Shown here piece after piece: positions 1 through 8,502 of a stretch of 64,000 nt of DNA. Below the pieces are notes generated by a model. That model saw nothing but the letters and a program-made list of their open reading frames with translations. It had not been told where the DNA came from and did not search any database. How positions within the stretch are numbered: the stretch's first letter is position 1; each line of letters begins with the position of its first letter. The DNA is taken from NCBI GenBank assembly GCA_029246385.1, contig JAQWNG010000015.1, positions 1-64,000 of the forward strand. The letters run 5' to 3'. The DNA is from Halioglobus sp. GTDB taxonomy: Bacteria > Pseudomonadota > Gammaproteobacteria > Pseudomonadales > Halieaceae. Both the position numbers and the translations under genes were made by a program.

Positions 1-638
1 GCAGCTCGCTTTTCGCGCGACAGGCGCTTTGCTCCGGCCAAGCCCGCTATCGCTGATATAAATAACCAAGCAGCGGCAGGAAGAGGCACTACTGATGCAT
101 TGGAGGTATTAATCACACCAGCATCGACAACCTGACCTAACGAATTTACGTCAATCGAGTAGCCGACAAAATCAAATGCCGTACCGGTTAGTCCAATTGC
201 GCTGAGCAAATTAGTGCTTAATTCAGAAGCCCCCTCGGCGCTAAAAAAATTGAGGGTGTTGGTATTACTATAATCATACAAAAAATCATCCATCGTACCG
301 CTAAGCAGTGTCTGCTTCTTAGTAATGCCTAAACCCTTAACCTTCCCTTCAATACTCAACGTCTCTGTCGCAGTGTTGAAACTCATAACCCCCTTTTTAA
401 CCTTATAAGAACCATCTGCCGATGATCCTGCAATCGTTAGCGCACCAATGTTGATATTCGCGCCTATTAATTCACCGCCGCTGGGTGAAAACACAAACGA
501 GATATCACCGCCGAATCCGGCAGTCCCGGTTCCAAAAGTGATCACCGCCGCTGCTGCATTAAAAGACGCCGAGCCAAGGGCGACAAAGCCCAGCAGTGCT
601 GACATCTTCACTAATTTTTTTACTGTTTTAATTGCCAT
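1..638 (-). CDS. VPLPA-CTERM sorting-signal secreted protein (C-terminus cut by window edge)
   Basis: Reading the minus strand from the ATG at 638 gives 212 codons that run off the window with no stop. Residues 1-31 form a signal peptide (Lys-rich start, hydrophobic core, small residues ending NAAAA). The middle is rich in Gly, Ser, Thr and Asn with no cysteine. Near the end is VPLPAAAWLF (residues 184-193), a hydrophobic stretch, then a Lys/Arg cluster (204-211), so only a few residues are probably missing. This three-part tail is the VPLPA-CTERM variant of the PEP-CTERM sorting signals, recognised by exosortase-type enzymes in exopolysaccharide-making Gram-negatives. A GGAG lies just upstream of the ATG. 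The ligand and function are unknown; no exosortase gene is in the window. Confidence 0.7.
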   Translation of the reverse strand, partial: MAIKTVKKLVKMSALLGFVALGSASFNAAAAVITFGTGTAGFGGDISFVFSPSGGELIGANINIGALTIAGSSADGSYKVKKGVMSFNTATETLSIEGKVKGLGITKKQTLLSGTMDDFLYDYSNTNTLNFFSAEGASELSTNLLSAIGLTGTAFDFVGYSIDVNSLGQVVDAGVINTSNASVVPLPAAAWLFISAIAGLAGAKRLSREKRA

Positions 639-1053
639 GTTAACTATCTCCACTGCTATGCATGGGCTGCATTTCTTGTGTGGTGCTAAATTCTTCGGGC
701 AGCCGGCCACGACGAAACATGTATAGGTACTTTCCTAGCTTGTGACTTTACGCGCGCAAATCAGCGCTGCCATTGTACTTTTGGGCAGATTTTGGATTTA
801 TTGTGACCTTATTTAGAAACTACGACCTAATACGGCTGCTAAGCCCTATTGGAAACCCAATAGGGGATTCAACTTATCGTAAGACGCTGATTTAAAGAAG
901 TATTAGTCGGATTCGCCACAGCGGAATGAGCAGACCTAACTCAATGAGTACCGGAGTGAGTTTCTGGCACTGCTTTTTAGTAAGCTGATAATGGTTGGCC
1001 GGCATACAACGCGGTATTACACAATGCGGGCTGTCGGCAGAAGATCCTGTGTT
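639..1053. other. Intergenic region with one short inverted repeat
   Basis: This gap separates the VPLPA-CTERM gene, which starts at 638 and reads leftwards, from the 3' end of ung. I see no credible gene or RNA in it. The promoter of the VPLPA gene should lie here, but no convincing -35/-10 pair stood out. Its one clear structure is the hairpin listed at 844-865. Confidence 0.5.
844..865. repeat. Perfect 9-bp inverted repeat (hairpin)
   Basis: CCCTATTGG (844-852), a 4-nt loop AAAC, then CCAATAGGG (857-865). The arms pair perfectly. No T-run follows on either strand, so it is not a typical Rho-independent terminator. It could be an operator, or a weak terminator or processing site about 190 bases past the end of ung. 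Confidence 0.4.
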
Positions 1054-1764
1054 TTATCTCAGCGGAGCCTGGCAAGGTAAACGCCAGTCAACAGGTGCAA
1101 TTCCCCTGCCCCGCAGATAGTCATTGGTCATAGAAAAATGCCCGCAGCCAAAAAAACCGCGATAGGCACTTAGCGGTGAAGGGTGCGGCGCCTGCAGCAC
1201 ACAGTGGCGCGCGCGGTCGATGAGTGATCCCTTGCGCTGGGCGTAGCTGCCCCAGAGCAGGAACACGACCCCTTGTCTATCGCGATTAATGACCTCAATA
1301 ACACGATCTGTAAAGGTTTCCCAACCTCGGCCCTGATGTGATGCCGGCCGTCCAGATTGGACCGATAAGACGCTATTGAGCAATAGCACCCCCTGCTGCG
1401 CCCAGGTCGTGAGATCTCCGTGAGAGGGTATTGGCAGGTCAAACTGCGCGTGTAATTCCTTAAAAATATTTTTTAACGAGGGCGGTACGCCTACGCCGGG
1501 TTTGACCGAAAAGCAGAGCCCATGCGCTTGGCCTTCTCCGTGATAGGGATCCTGACCCAAAATGACAACTTTTACTGTCTCCAAAGGGGCATAATGAAAG
1601 GCACTAAATTGCTCATCAATGCTAGGAAAGATAGTCTTACCAGCCTTCTCCTCCGACAGCAAAAAAGCCTGCAATTGCTGCATGTACGGTTGCTGAAATT
1701 CTGCAGCGAGCGGCTTTAACCAACTCGGCTCTAACTCAATTCTCCTGTTGGTCTGTGTGGTCAT
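1054..1764 (-). CDS. ung: Uracil-DNA glycosylase (family 1)
   Basis: Removes uracil from DNA to start base-excision repair in the cytoplasm. The 236-residue length is normal for the family. The water-activating loop GQDPYH is at residues 70-75 (catalytic Asp72). The DNA-intercalation loop [17 protein letters not shown] is near residues 190-207, and LLLNSVLSV is also present. The gene begins 11 bases after the stop of fbiC on the same strand, so it is probably the last gene of the F420 operon or is read through from it. I see no functional link between uracil repair and F420; the pairing may only reflect shared transcription. Ends at a stop in the 5' part of the 639-1053 gap's border. Confidence 0.95.
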   Translation of the reverse strand: MTTQTNRRIELEPSWLKPLAAEFQQPYMQQLQAFLLSEEKAGKTIFPSIDEQFSAFHYAPLETVKVVILGQDPYHGEGQAHGLCFSVKPGVGVPPSLKNIFKELHAQFDLPIPSHGDLTTWAQQGVLLLNSVLSVQSGRPASHQGRGWETFTDRVIEVINRDRQGVVFLLWGSYAQRKGSLIDRARHCVLQAPHPSPLSAYRGFFGCGHFSMTNDYLRGRGIAPVDWRLPCQAPLR

Positions 1765-1775
1765 TTCGTGCGGCG

Positions 1776-4322
1776 TCAGTTGCAGGCCGCCATCAACACC
1801 ACACTTTCATACACGGTGCGATCGTGTGACTCATGAATCCACTTCACTTCCAGCGTGTCGGGTGCGTCAAGCGGTTTTTCTATTACTGATAAACGCTTGC
1901 TGCGCTGTTTCTTTGCCGCGGAAGCACCGAAAACGTCGGACAGCGGCGCCGCATTAAGGGCTGCATCGCGACGCTCTTGGGCAGCATCACCATAAAGGGT
2001 CGTGCGCATTCGCGGCTGACGTCCGGCCGCATGAATCTGCGCTTCGATCTGCTCGGGCACCCACTCCTGCCCATGGCCAGAACCTGCTGCGCGGGTGATA
2101 CTTTCGTTCATCAAAGAACCACCGAGGTCATTGACGCCTGCTTTCAAACAGGCAGCAACACCCTCTTTGCCCATCTTGACCCAAGAGGCCTGAATATTCG
2201 CTATCAGCCCGTTAAACACCAACCTTGCCACCGCGTGCATCAGAATTGCTTCGCGAAAGCTTGGCCCACGTCGTGCCTTGCCCTTCAGATACATCGGCGC
2301 TTCCATGTGCACGAACGGCAGAGGTACAAACTCGGTAAAGCCGCCGGTACGTTGTTGCAAAGCTCTGATGTGTAATAGATGGGCCGCCCAGTGTCGTGGG
2401 CGATCGATGTGTCCATACATAATCGTGGCCGTAGTGCGCAGGCCTGCATCATGGGATGCCGCCATAACCTCCAACCACTGCTCAGTGTTGAGCTTATCGG
2501 GACACAGATTTGCGCGAACCTCGTCGTGTAAAATTTCCGCCGCGGTGCCCGGCAGCGTATTCAGCCCTGCCTGCCGCAACTGTCGTAAGAAGGCCGGGAC
2601 AGTAACGCCAAGTGTCGCTGCGCCCTGCCACACCTCTAACGGGGAAAATGCATGAATATGCATGCCCGGCGTTGCACTGCGAACAGTATTCACGATATCC
2701 AGATATGTCTGGCCGGTATAGTCGGGGTGGATGCCGCCCTGCATACACACTTCGGTCGCACCGCGACTCCACGCCTCACTGCAACGCTGAGCAATATCCT
2801 CACCGGTAATATCGTAAGGCCTACCACGCAGATTTTCGCTTTGCTTGCCCTTCGAAAAAGCGCAGAATTGGCATTTAAAATAGCAAACATTGGTGTAATT
2901 GATGTTCCGGTTAACGACATAGCTGACCGCATCGCCATTGACGTGTTGACGCAGTTGATCCGCCTGCTCGACGACATAAGAAAAATCTGCCCCGCGGACA
3001 TCGAATAGTCGGGTAACGTCGACCTCCGTTAGCGCGCCAGTCTTTTCGCAGCGAGCGACAATGTCTAGCACGTCGAGGGATACCGCATCGGATTTCACAT
3101 CAGCTGCCAACAATTTTACTTCAATCGCAGGCACAACATGCTCTTCGCCCGGCACCCAACTGTCACGTCGCGCAAACCCCGCAGCGTCTGACAAACGCAG
3201 CACCGAGGTCTGAACGTTGTGATCCAGCCAGCGCTCACCGTCGACGACATAAGCCGGATAAACCGTAAGCCTCTGTTCAAGGAATTTTCCTGCGGCGTCG
3301 GTCTCCTTAGCCAATCGCTCCAAATGCGGCCAAGGGGCCTCTGGGTTCACATAGTCGGGCGTTATTGGCGAGACACCACCCCAATCATTAATCCCTGCCG
3401 CAACCAATTGCGGCAGCACGCCCGGACTGAGGTTGGGCGGTGCCTGAATATTCATTTGCGCGCCGAAAATCAGGCGTGAAACCGCAATAGTCCACAGTAA
3501 TTCGTTGAGGTCCGGCTCTGGGGCTGCGGACATCAGAGTCCCTGCCTTCGCGCGGAAATTTTGAATAATGACTTCCTGCAAATGACCATGTCGCTCATTG
3601 ACCTGACGTAACGCCAGCAATGACTCGATGCGCTCGCGACGCGTTTCACCAATACCAATGAGTATGCCAGAGGTGAATGGTACTGCCGCCTGCCCCGCTA
3701 ATTCTAAAGTCTGTAATCGCCGAGCAGGCTCTTTATCCGGAGAGCCATAATGGGGCATACCTTTTTCGCATAATCGCTGCGATGCAGACTCCAGCATAAT
3801 GCCCATCGACGCACTCACCCGCCGTAGTCCTGCAATTTCATCTGCGTTCATACAGCCAGCATTAATGTGAGGCAGCAATCCGGTCTCCGCTAAAACTCTA
3901 CGAGCCGTCTCCTTGACATAATCAAGCGTACTAGAAAAACCCATTTCTTCTAGGGCTCGCCTAGCAGCGCTATAACGCAGCTCCGGTTTTTCACCCAGCG
4001 TAAACAAGGCTTCCTGACAGCCCATGCTCGCTCCCTGATGGCACAGTTCAAGGACATCTTCGACCCGCATGTAAGGCTGTGCAATCTTTTTGGGGGTGCG
4101 CGCAAACGTGCAGTAGTGACAGACGTCTCTGCACAAATGCGTTAATGGAATAAATACCTTACGTGAATAAGTGATCACATTTTGATGCCCCTGATCCCTT
4201 AGGACTGAGGCCATACGGACCAACGCTGCGGTGTCATCAAAATCGGCTAACGACAGTGACTGCTCATCACTAAGCATTTCGCCCTGCAGCAGTTGCTCTT
4301 GCAAAAATAGCCAATCTAGCAT
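1776..4322 (-). CDS. fbiC: FO synthase, fused CofG-CofH (FbiC type)
   Basis: Makes the deazaflavin chromophore FO (7,8-didemethyl-8-hydroxy-5-deazariboflavin) from tyrosine and the flavin precursor 5-amino-6-ribitylaminouracil by two radical-SAM reactions. At 848 residues it is nearly the length of mycobacterial FbiC. The N-terminal CofG half (about 40-370) carries the CX3CX2C iron-sulfur motif at Cys64, Cys68 and Cys71 (CRDVCHYC). The C-terminal CofH half (about 440-800) has a second motif at Cys480, Cys484 and Cys487 (CYFKCQFC). Both are intact, so both half-reactions are expected. The start codon overlaps the cofC stop (TGATG), which implies translational coupling. The fused form is typical of bacteria; archaea usually have separate cofG and cofH. 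Confidence 0.96.
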   Translation of the reverse strand: MLDWLFLQEQLLQGEMLSDEQSLSLADFDDTAALVRMASVLRDQGHQNVITYSRKVFIPLTHLCRDVCHYCTFARTPKKIAQPYMRVEDVLELCHQGASMGCQEALFTLGEKPELRYSAARRALEEMGFSSTLDYVKETARRVLAETGLLPHINAGCMNADEIAGLRRVSASMGIMLESASQRLCEKGMPHYGSPDKEPARRLQTLELAGQAAVPFTSGILIGIGETRRERIESLLALRQVNERHGHLQEVIIQNFRAKAGTLMSAAPEPDLNELLWTIAVSRLIFGAQMNIQAPPNLSPGVLPQLVAAGINDWGGVSPITPDYVNPEAPWPHLERLAKETDAAGKFLEQRLTVYPAYVVDGERWLDHNVQTSVLRLSDAAGFARRDSWVPGEEHVVPAIEVKLLAADVKSDAVSLDVLDIVARCEKTGALTEVDVTRLFDVRGADFSYVVEQADQLRQHVNGDAVSYVVNRNINYTNVCYFKCQFCAFSKGKQSENLRGRPYDITGEDIAQRCSEAWSRGATEVCMQGGIHPDYTGQTYLDIVNTVRSATPGMHIHAFSPLEVWQGAATLGVTVPAFLRQLRQAGLNTLPGTAAEILHDEVRANLCPDKLNTEQWLEVMAASHDAGLRTTATIMYGHIDRPRHWAAHLLHIRALQQRTGGFTEFVPLPFVHMEAPMYLKGKARRGPSFREAILMHAVARLVFNGLIANIQASWVKMGKEGVAACLKAGVNDLGGSLMNESITRAAGSGHGQEWVPEQIEAQIHAAGRQPRMRTTLYGDAAQERRDAALNAAPLSDVFGASAAKKQRSKRLSVIEKPLDAPDTLEVKWIHESHDRTVYESVVLMAACN

Positions 4323-5071
4323 CAGCGTGCAATTCCTCGGTTTACGTTGTCAAACAAATCTGGGCTACTTGATGCTGTGCCATCCACCATCGATGTCAAC
4401 GCTCGGGTCACGCGCGCACCAAGCTCAGTATTATAAAGCAACTGTGCGGTGTTACTGCTCGCCCCGCTCAAATGCAGCTGTTCCATAATACGCCTTAAAT
4501 CTACCGCCTCATCTACATCCAAACCTATCCCTGACCTTTGCATTACGCGCACAGGAATACCCGAGCTTTTTACGCTAGCAACATGCTGTGAGCAACTATC
4601 GACGCCAAAACAAAAAGCCGGCGTGCTGGCGGCATTAAATGCCAGCAGATTAGTACCCTCGCCTTTTGTGTCACAACCCACTATTAGCCCGTTCAGCTTC
4701 TGTTGGCTCTCCAATACCGCACTGATGTCTTCACTGCTCAGCAAAGGCAGGTCGCCATGCAATACGATAAGCGGCGCTTCTCCAGTCGCCAGCAAACGTT
4801 CGCTGGCACACTGTATCAGGGGATTCAGACCACGACACCCCAGGGATTTCTCTGTCCAACAATCAGCCCCATGCTTTTGCGCCAAACTAGTCGCTCCCGG
4901 GTCATCGGACAGCAGCGTGATTCGAACAATATCTTTATGGCAACTTAAAACAGCGAGCACATCCTCAACCATAGCCTGAGCCAGTAAACCACGTTCGCCA
5001 CGGGTCAATACGCCAGACAGGCGTGACTTAGCCAGCACCAGATCTTTTAGTGGAACCAATGCCTGCGCCAC
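4322..5071 (-). CDS. cofC: Phospholactate/phosphoenolpyruvate guanylyltransferase (CofC/FbiD)
   Basis: Activates a three-carbon phospho-acid with GTP to give the nucleotidyl donor used by CofD. The family uses 2-phospho-L-lactate in archaea, phosphoenolpyruvate in mycobacteria and 3-phosphoglycerate in at least one betaproteobacterium; which applies here cannot be told by eye. The protein (249 residues) opens with LVPLKDLVLAKSRLSG, the nucleotide-binding start of CofC/MobA-like folds, and has VLHGDLPLL (about residues 95-103) for metal and nucleotide binding. It sits between cofD (5-base gap) and fbiC (1-base TGATG overlap), so its role follows from both sequence and context. Confidence 0.9.
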   Translation of the reverse strand: MAQALVPLKDLVLAKSRLSGVLTRGERGLLAQAMVEDVLAVLSCHKDIVRITLLSDDPGATSLAQKHGADCWTEKSLGCRGLNPLIQCASERLLATGEAPLIVLHGDLPLLSSEDISAVLESQQKLNGLIVGCDTKGEGTNLLAFNAASTPAFCFGVDSCSQHVASVKSSGIPVRVMQRSGIGLDVDEAVDLRRIMEQLHLSGASSNTAQLLYNTELGARVTRALTSMVDGTASSSPDLFDNVNRGIAR

Positions 5072-5076
5072 GCGAC

Positions 5077-6036
5077 CTACTCCACTAAGTCCAGAATAAA
5101 CCGTGCCAAGCGTTTTTTGTCGTCCCGGCTTGTCATTACAGTAGGGGCAATAGCCACGTTTACTCCCAGCTTAGCAATCTCGTCTACTAGTTTAGCGTCA
5201 GTTTCATCGATTACAAAATAATCCAACAAATCTGGATAAAGATCACAGTAATGCTGCGCCACTCCCAATGCCGTAACGGGCATCCCAAGTTCAACCATCA
5301 TTTTTGCAGCGGGCCCTTTGATCGCCATACCTGACACAATGGGAGAAACCAGTACCAAGGGCGCGGCACAATCGCGCAAGGCTGTCCACATTCTTGGGAT
5401 CTGCAATATAGGATCAATACTCACAAACGGGTTAGACGGGCACACGACAATAGCAGATAACGCCTCGCTAGCGAGCAGCATCATCACTTCGGGGTTGGGA
5501 CTAGCCTGATCAATCCCGTCAAAGCTAAAGCCTGTCACTGCCGGCTTACACTGCTCGCGAACAAAATAGTGCTGAAATGCCAGGTCACGGCCTTCGCTGT
5601 GAACGGTTGTACTGACCAATTCCTCACACATAGGATGAATATGGCTGACAATGCCTAACTGCGCTGCAAGCTTGCCCGTGACATCCAAAAGACTCACGCC
5701 ATCCGCAAGCTGTGCCGTTCGCCATAAATGGGTCGCTAAATCGTTATCTCCGAGGCGAAACCAGGTCTCCCCCTGCAACTGTTCGAGCGCCGCCATTACC
5801 GTCCAGGTCTCATCCGCCAAGCCCCAACCGAGAGATTCGTTAGATTTGCCTGAAAGCGTATATAGGAGAGTGTCGATATCGGGGCTAATGTGAAGGCCCA
5901 GATGTTTGAAGTCGTCGCCCGTGTTAGCCAGCACATGCAACTGCCCTGCCGCCACCGAGTCTGCCAAGCCCAACGCCAACTTAGCGCCGCCGACCCCTCC
6001 AGACAGCGCAAGGACAGATTTTTGCATCACAGCCAT
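5077..6036 (-). CDS. cofD: 2-phospho-L-lactate transferase (CofD/FbiA)
   Basis: Transfers the activated phospho-acid from the CofC product onto FO, giving F420-0 or dehydro-F420-0. The 319-residue protein begins with LALSGGVGGAKLALGLA, the Gly-rich nucleotide-binding loop of this family, followed by NTGDDFKHLGLHISPDIDTLLY, which includes the conserved D-D and SPDIDT elements. HIHPMCEE and VVCPSNPFVSIDPIL are further CofD-type segments. The start ATG overlaps the cofE stop as TGATG. A second Met at codon 4 is a possible alternative start. Complete and without visible defects. Confidence 0.95.
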   Translation of the reverse strand: MAVMQKSVLALSGGVGGAKLALGLADSVAAGQLHVLANTGDDFKHLGLHISPDIDTLLYTLSGKSNESLGWGLADETWTVMAALEQLQGETWFRLGDNDLATHLWRTAQLADGVSLLDVTGKLAAQLGIVSHIHPMCEELVSTTVHSEGRDLAFQHYFVREQCKPAVTGFSFDGIDQASPNPEVMMLLASEALSAIVVCPSNPFVSIDPILQIPRMWTALRDCAAPLVLVSPIVSGMAIKGPAAKMMVELGMPVTALGVAQHYCDLYPDLLDYFVIDETDAKLVDEIAKLGVNVAIAPTVMTSRDDKKRLARFILDLVE

Positions 6037-6803
6037 CAGCGAAACATATCGAGTGATTTATCGCGCAGCAAGCCTGCTGAACCACCATCTGAGTGTGCAA
6101 GGCTTGCACCGCGGGCGACCACCACTGGGCAACCCTCAGCGGCCTGCCCCATAACCAGAGAAGCACCCGCTGCCAATTCATCTGCTACCGCGGGCTCTGT
6201 CACCTCGAGGGTATTACCAAACAGATCGGCTTCACCTATTTGGTTGTAAAGTGGCGCAACACCTGCAGTACCAATGGCCAAACCCACCGTGCCATTGCGC
6301 CAAGCCCTTCCCATACTGTCATTAATAATCACCTGCGGAGCAACAGCACCGAGGTTCGCAATGCCATTGCGCAGCGATCGCGCTGATGCGTCAGGATCTT
6401 CCGGCAGCAGTAGCACGCGAGGATCCTCTGCATCGATGCAAATATTGGATTTGTCGATGCCCGCATTGGCATGAATATATCCGTTGCGATGCTCAACAAT
6501 AATCACGCCCGGGCGAACGCGAATGACTTCATTGCTCTCGCGTAAAATAAGCTCTACCTGACGAGGATCTTTACCCGCTTTTTCGGCGAGAGCTTGTGCC
6601 TCAGGACTGGCCGTAACATCCGCCAGTCGTACGTAACGATTTTCTGCTTTGGAGATAATTTTTTGAGCTACCACAAGGACATCGCCCGACTGCAAGCTAA
6701 GGCCATTTGCTTGCAGGGCGTCCATGATCAGCGCTACAAGATCATCGCCCGGTTCCACCAACGGAAAATGCAACAGAGGAATCAATCTCAGACCGGCTGT
6801 CAT
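6036..6803 (-). CDS. cofE: Coenzyme F420-0:L-glutamate ligase (CofE), stand-alone
   Basis: Adds L-glutamate to F420-0 in a GTP-dependent reaction, building the gamma-linked tail. The 255 residues cover only the CofE domain. They include SGDVLVVAQKIISKAENR (about 38-55), IHANAGIDKSN (about 110-120) and INDSMGRAWRNGTVGLAIG (about 160-178), which bind GTP and metal. In mycobacterial FbiB this domain is fused to a C-terminal FMN nitroreductase-like domain that reduces dehydro-F420; that domain is absent here. The gene abuts npdG with no gap (TAG then ATG) and overlaps cofD by one base. Part of the F420 operon. Confidence 0.95.
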   Translation of the reverse strand: MTAGLRLIPLLHFPLVEPGDDLVALIMDALQANGLSLQSGDVLVVAQKIISKAENRYVRLADVTASPEAQALAEKAGKDPRQVELILRESNEVIRVRPGVIIVEHRNGYIHANAGIDKSNICIDAEDPRVLLLPEDPDASARSLRNGIANLGAVAPQVIINDSMGRAWRNGTVGLAIGTAGVAPLYNQIGEADLFGNTLEVTEPAVADELAAGASLVMGQAAEGCPVVVARGASLAHSDGGSAGLLRDKSLDMFR

Positions 6804-7490
6804 CTAGTGTGTGTCGTCCAGCCCACTAATTTTTATGCCAGCATGGCATCCATACTGTTTATTAATGGTAATTAACACCGATGTAAGCGCTTCGGCTGCA
6901 GCAGCATTATTGATCATACCCGCGTGAAAACCCCGCATACCGGCTGCTTCAATCAAGGTTATCACCGCTTGCCGAGCTACTTTCTTATTGCCCGTCACCA
7001 ACACGTCGCACTCTAACCCACGACCCTCCTGTAGATGCGCAGCAGCCACGTTTTGGAAAGCCGACACCACATAAACATCTTCGCCGAGCAATTCCTGTGC
7101 AATCTGACCCGCGCTGCCCTGCGGTGGCAGTTGCACTCGAGCTACTTTGGGAGGCACCAGAGGCACCGTGACATCAATGAGTATCTTTTCCTTCAAAGCC
7201 TCTTTAACCAGTTCAAGCGTACTCGCCTGATGACTGAAAGGAACGGTGAGGGTAACAATATCAGCGGCCTCTGCCGCAGCCAAATTCTCCATTGCACGAA
7301 CACTGATCTCAGCGACACCTCGTTCCGCCATTACTTCCCGTAAATCTGCGACGGCAGCCTCGGCCTTGTCCTGGGTGCGCGAACCAATGATGACGTCATA
7401 GCCAGCCTGCGCCCAGCGCCGGGCCAATCCTGTTCCCAAATCTCCAGTGCCGCCGAGGATGGCAAGCACTGGCAAGCTTTCTGTTGTCAT
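6804..7490 (-). CDS. npdG: NADPH:F420 oxidoreductase (NpdG/Fno)
   Basis: Passes hydride between NADP(H) and coenzyme F420, linking the F420 pool to cell metabolism. The 228-residue protein has the dinucleotide motif ILGGTGDLGTGLARRWA (about 11-27) ending in IIGSR, whose Arg is expected to hold the NADP 2'-phosphate. VTLTVPFSHQ, VTVPLVPP and VVSAFQNVAA match the F420-binding fold of Fno. It is the first gene of the minus-strand operon. The start ATG at 7490 has an AGGA about 9 bases upstream. It is the only enzyme in the window expected to use F420 itself. Confidence 0.92.
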   Translation of the reverse strand: MTTESLPVLAILGGTGDLGTGLARRWAQAGYDVIIGSRTQDKAEAAVADLREVMAERGVAEISVRAMENLAAAEAADIVTLTVPFSHQASTLELVKEALKEKILIDVTVPLVPPKVARVQLPPQGSAGQIAQELLGEDVYVVSAFQNVAAAHLQEGRGLECDVLVTGNKKVARQAVITLIEAAGMRGFHAGMINNAAAAEALTSVLITINKQYGCHAGIKISGLDDTH

Positions 7491-7540
7491 ATCACTTATT
7501 CCTAATCGAGTAGAGTTGAGGTAATACAGCCAATTTTACG

Positions 7541-7555
7541 CAGCTGTGACAGCTG
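7541..7555. promoter_or_regulatory. 15-bp perfect dyad between the F420 operon and the divergent SDR gene
   Basis: CAGCTGT-G-ACAGCTG is a perfect 7-bp inverted repeat around a single centre base. It lies 50 bases upstream of the npdG start and about 140 bases upstream of the SDR start, in the only intergenic space of this divergent pair. On the minus strand a TAAAAT (possible -10) follows it. The position suggests an operator for the F420 operon, the SDR, or both. The LuxR-type protein at 8503-9675 is one possible binder, but nothing in the sequence proves it. Confidence 0.4.
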
Positions 7556-7697
7556 GCGCCTCTGTACCAACACAAAATTTCCTGCCAGTGCATTTTGGGT
7601 TAGGATACAGACGGCCCGAGCATATTATGTAAATCATAGCCTGATCTCAAGCACAGAAATGTCTCGTGCTTATTTCAACTATATGGAGACACTTACC

Positions 7698-8474
7698 ATG
7701 GACAAAATACTGGATTTAGATGGAATGGCTGTCATTGTCACTGGTGGCGGCAAAGGTGTCGGCCGCGGCATCACCGAGTGTTTTTTAAAAGCCGGTGCCA
7801 ATGTCGTCATTTGCGGCAGAACGGAGCCTGAATCCCTTCCCGCACACAACGGTCGCACAGCGCTGTTCACCGCCTGCGACGTCCGCGACTATGAGCAGAT
7901 TGAGAGCTGCGTCGACCTTGCATTACAGCAGTTTGGCCGTGTCGATGTGTTGGTTAACAATGCTGGGGGGGCGCCCTATGCCGAGGCTGCAACGGCGTCT
8001 CCGCGCTTTTCAGAATCTATTATTCGGCTCAATCTGATTGCGCCATTGAACTTTAGTCAAGTGGCGAACCGCGTAATGCAACAACAGGAAGCAGGAGGCT
8101 GCATCATCAATATTGCCAGTGTAAGCACCATTAGACCTTCACCAGGCACCGCAGCCTACGGGGCGGCCAAGGCCGGCTTGGTCAATCTCGGAGCTTCTTT
8201 GGCCATCGAGTGGGCGCCAAAAGTGCGAGTCAATGCGCTGGTTGTGGGGCTCACAAAGACCGAACAAGCACACCTGCACTATGGTGATGAGGATGGCATA
8301 GCCGCTGTTGGCGCGACCATACCGCTGGAGCGTATGGCCGTGCCAGAGGATGTGGGTAACGCCTGCCTTTTCCTAGCATCTCCGCTTGCATCCTATGTCA
8401 GCGGCACTAACTTTGCCGTTCACGGTGGCGGCGAAAAACCTGCCTTTCTGGAGGCCGCTAATGCCAGTTCATAA
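7698..8474 (+). CDS. SDR-family oxidoreductase
   Basis: A classical short-chain dehydrogenase/reductase of 258 residues that should use NAD(P)(H) on an alcohol or ketone. It has VTGGGKGVGRG (14-24), VNNAGG (86-91), the catalytic Ser141 in NIASVS, and Tyr154/Lys158 in AAYGAAK. I chose the ATG at 7698 because GGAG lies 8 bases before it; in-frame ATGs at 7659 and 7683 have no such site. It is transcribed away from the F420 operon and followed after 28 bases by a LuxR-type regulator. SDRs are not known F420 enzymes, so a link to the cofactor is only positional. Substrate unknown. Confidence 0.88.
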   Translation: MDKILDLDGMAVIVTGGGKGVGRGITECFLKAGANVVICGRTEPESLPAHNGRTALFTACDVRDYEQIESCVDLALQQFGRVDVLVNNAGGAPYAEAATASPRFSESIIRLNLIAPLNFSQVANRVMQQQEAGGCIINIASVSTIRPSPGTAAYGAAKAGLVNLGASLAIEWAPKVRVNALVVGLTKTEQAHLHYGDEDGIAAVGATIPLERMAVPEDVGNACLFLASPLASYVSGTNFAVHGGGEKPAFLEAANASS

Positions 8475-8502
8475 CCGCGCGTCATAATGCGATCCAGCGC
8501 TA

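Noticed and set aside
448-726. Plus-strand frame over the VPLPA-CTERM gene
   Set aside because: Antisense shadow; the minus frame has a signal peptide, ribosome-binding site and sorting tail.
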